From: Linyphia triangularis
Taxonomy: Eukaryota > Arthropoda > Arachnida > Araneae > Linyphiidae
DNA length: 64,000 nt
Direction: 5' to 3'
NCBI GenBank assembly: GCA_963978545.1
Contig: OZ021722.1
Span: forward strand, 39,387,365 to 39,451,364
Of this stretch, positions 61,486-64,000 are shown piece by piece; position 1 is the stretch's first letter; each line of letters opens with the position of its first letter. Made by a program: the position numbers and the translations under genes. The notes beneath the pieces were generated by a model that had not been told where the DNA came from, made no database searches, and saw only the letters and a program-made list of their open reading frames with translations.

Positions 61486-63737
61486 GCATATCGCATTCTT
61501 ACTGGATGAGTTATCACCAATTTGGCGGTTTTTATCTGGTACACTTCTAACGGATGAGTACCGATATTATTTAATCGAAGCTGCATTTCCCTTTTTAAGA
61601 ATTTTATTTGCACCCTACTTCCACATTTTTATATTATTGTTGCTAATTGCTAAATCGCAATTAATTTGTTTACATTGTACTTTCAACGTTTTATATTATA
61701 TACGTTACGTAAGGAGTTAAAGTGTTATGTCCCCACTGGAAACATCTTTGCTTTAGCGTTTAGTTGCAAAGGAAAAAAGTTAACAATCGAGACATATACA
61801 ACTTTTTTTTTCCTATGTTCGAGGTGGTGGCTAGAGTGAATTATGAATTTTCAAAGGGCGAGGACACCCGAACGGTGATCTTTTGGAAGCAAAAAGGTTA
61901 TATACTAGCGTGTGGGTGTTCAGTACAAAACACTAAATAAATCTCATTTTGCTAACCTGCCACATAAAACCACAACTTAAATAAAGGTAAACTAAGTGCC
62001 AAAACTTCACCCACAACAGTACACAAGTACATCTTTTTAATTGTTCACCTTGAAAAAGATTCTTGGCTACATAAAAAGGCTTTTTTTTTACTGTCACGAC
62101 TCGGATTATGTTTTTCAGCCTTTGATATATTAAAATTTTTACTGTAAAATGTCTCTACTTGGCTGAAAAATAAAATTTAAAGATGGGAGGAGGGACTAAA
62201 AACCCAAATATTTTGGAGATTAATGATACCTTGCAAGAAATGATCTTTCACGGACATTGAAAACAATTATTTCCCACACATCCTCAAACAAGCTTATGCA
62301 GTGCTAAAATTGTTACCATGAATAAAATCACCATCAATTACCCTGCTTTTCGAGAAAATACCCATGCGTCCCTCCCTTCTAAAACCACTGAAATCCATCC
62401 CCCCACCACCACACACACACACTTTTAAAAACACTCAATCTGCCTAAAAACTACTAATGAAAAATAACATTAATCTTTAAATGTAGCGACACTGAGAAGT
62501 GATTTAAGGTGTATATATATTATACTATTATGAAAATGTATTAAACTACTTTGTATAAAGATATAAGTATTTTTATTAACAAATACTGCTATGCTTGGTC
62601 AACTTTTAACTTTGGAGGATCTTTCTTTTAAGTTAAATTTCTATTCTTGTTTCATAAAAAGAAAAGCCATTTTTTAAAAAAACATTTTGGAGTTCTCTAT
62701 TAATTTAATTTCATGAAAGTATGTACATTTACAAGCACTATTTAAATCCAAATAAACAGTTTTGTGTACAATGTTTAATCATTACTTCACTTAATCTTAC
62801 TTCCAAGTATAAAACTACATTGCAGAATATTCATTAAAAAAACAATAAATTATGGACCCTTGTTCAATCTTAGAGTTAGGAAGTATAAATTATTTCCTTA
62901 CTAGTTAATATTTTTATTATAAGTTAAAAAATTATAAAATTTATAGTTGAATATGGGGGTATCTTACCACTGCTTGTTTTAGAATTGAGATGTTTTATTC
63001 AAGTCTTCAGAAACATGTAAAAAGTGTATCTTAAAGCTTAAAAAATTATTCTACAATTTCATATTTACTACTTGGCATTCCTTTTCACAAATGGTAACAA
63101 ACAAAAGTACATATTTTAATTATACTATTTCTAACAATAATGGTGCATGTGCTTCTAGTAGTTTTTTTTTTTTATTAATTTCTAATTACTCTATATTATG
63201 ACAGTTATTTATAAATTAACTATTATAAGATTTTGCATTGATGGCCAAAAACTGAGTTGTTGCGCAGTTCCTGCAATTTAAATAGTATCTTTTTCCTTTT
63301 ACACCTCCTAATAGTATATATAATAGCTTTTTTTAATCACTATTTTCCTACATGGATTTTAATTTTTCAAAGCAGGCTTTCACTAAAAATTTTCAAATAG
63401 TTTATCTTACTAAATACTGTCTAAGATATAATTTGACATCACAAACATTGCTAAACAATTATTTTGAATTACTGACATAGCATGTGTATTTTTCAAATCT
63501 AGTACATCTTCGCGGGAATCTTCACTAAGGTGTTCATTGTCTAAAAAAACATTTTCAAAAAGTTACAATTATGATATGCATAGTAAAATTTAAACAATTT
63601 TTCATATACTTCCATTTGGTTTAAGTGTCCGTTGCCCCAGATTTATTCTTTGAAATATTTGCTATTATATTTTAGTAACATTAATCTGCTTATTTTCTTT
63701 TGAAGCACAGCAACAATTGTGTTAGTACATATTGGTT
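61486..63737. other. Unassigned AT-rich sequence
   Basis: I saw no gene or delimited repeat. A short (AC)n run lies near 62410-62422. Confidence 0.4.
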
Positions 63738-63870
63738 GGCCCACCTGATGGCTGTGTGGTCAACGCTCTGGCCTTGCATGCCAAAGATACAAATCCTGGG
63801 TCGTTGTGGTTCGGAATCCACGTTAAGCTGTAGGTCCAGACTTGATTAGCCATCGTTGTGCATAAAAATA
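63738..63870 (+). mobile_element. SINE-like element, GGCCCACCTGAT family, copy 2
   Basis: Starts GGCCCACCTGATGGCTGTGTGG, has CAAATCCTGGG in place of box B, then TCCACGTTAAGCTGTAGGTCC and GTTGTGCATAAAAATAG. Same order as 54763-54916 with substantial divergence. Confidence 0.6.
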
Positions 63871-64000
63871 GATCGCCGAGTGTACAAACTAACCTATATC
63901 GGTTGTCGGACTGTTTGGTAGTTTTTCATGTTTTCTCCAAATCGAAATATGCAAGAATGGACCTAGTAAAGCCCTTGCACCATAAAACATCAACAACCAA

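Overview
The window looks like an arthropod nuclear genome, most likely a spider. It is strongly AT-rich, has spliced genes with GT-AG introns, carries long (TA)n runs, and is packed with hAT, Ty3/Gypsy, Jockey-like and tRNA-derived SINE elements. The spider assignment is inference: it rests on the mix of repeats, a decayed transposon protein of a type I associate with spiders, and an SLC46-like transporter and a cytosolic sulfotransferase, both commonly expanded in arachnids. No bacterial operon, CRISPR array, rRNA gene or functional tRNA gene was seen.

Host genes, left to right. A short last exon of an unrecognised plus-strand gene lies at 3992-4121. A minus-strand SLC46/PCFT-like major-facilitator transporter has two exons between 23138 and 18800; a possible terminal exon at 14351-14231 may complete it, but at least one exon is not located. 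A plus-strand METTL4 gene (MT-A70 N6-adenine methyltransferase, DPPW motif) runs from 25676 to 45450 in eight well supported exons plus one likely small exon; its third intron holds a whole Ty3/Gypsy element. A minus-strand, single-coding-exon cytosolic sulfotransferase lies at 50056-49046.

Mobile DNA makes up much of the rest. I could delimit these by target-site duplications: a TTAA-flanked long-inverted-repeat element (39-1050) with a SINE inside it; five hAT-type elements with 8-bp duplications (1527-3022, 28209-29451, 29952-30944, 51255-52048, 57153-60572) and a sixth with 7 of 8 bases matching (32991-33660); a miniature LTR element (15655-16063) with tRNA-Trp-type primer site and a tRNA-like sequence in its LTR; and a nearly intact Ty3/Gypsy element (34299-41011) with one in-frame stop in pol. 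A 5-kb Jockey-like LINE (7063 to about 12185, minus) is broken by frameshifts and stops. Several further dispersed families are seen here in two or more diverged copies.

I found no multi-gene system. The most unusual item is the miniature LTR element whose LTR carries tRNA-like box A and box B sequence. The related empty site for the 1527-3022 hAT and the pair of hATs nested in one older repeat are clean, checkable records of insertion order.
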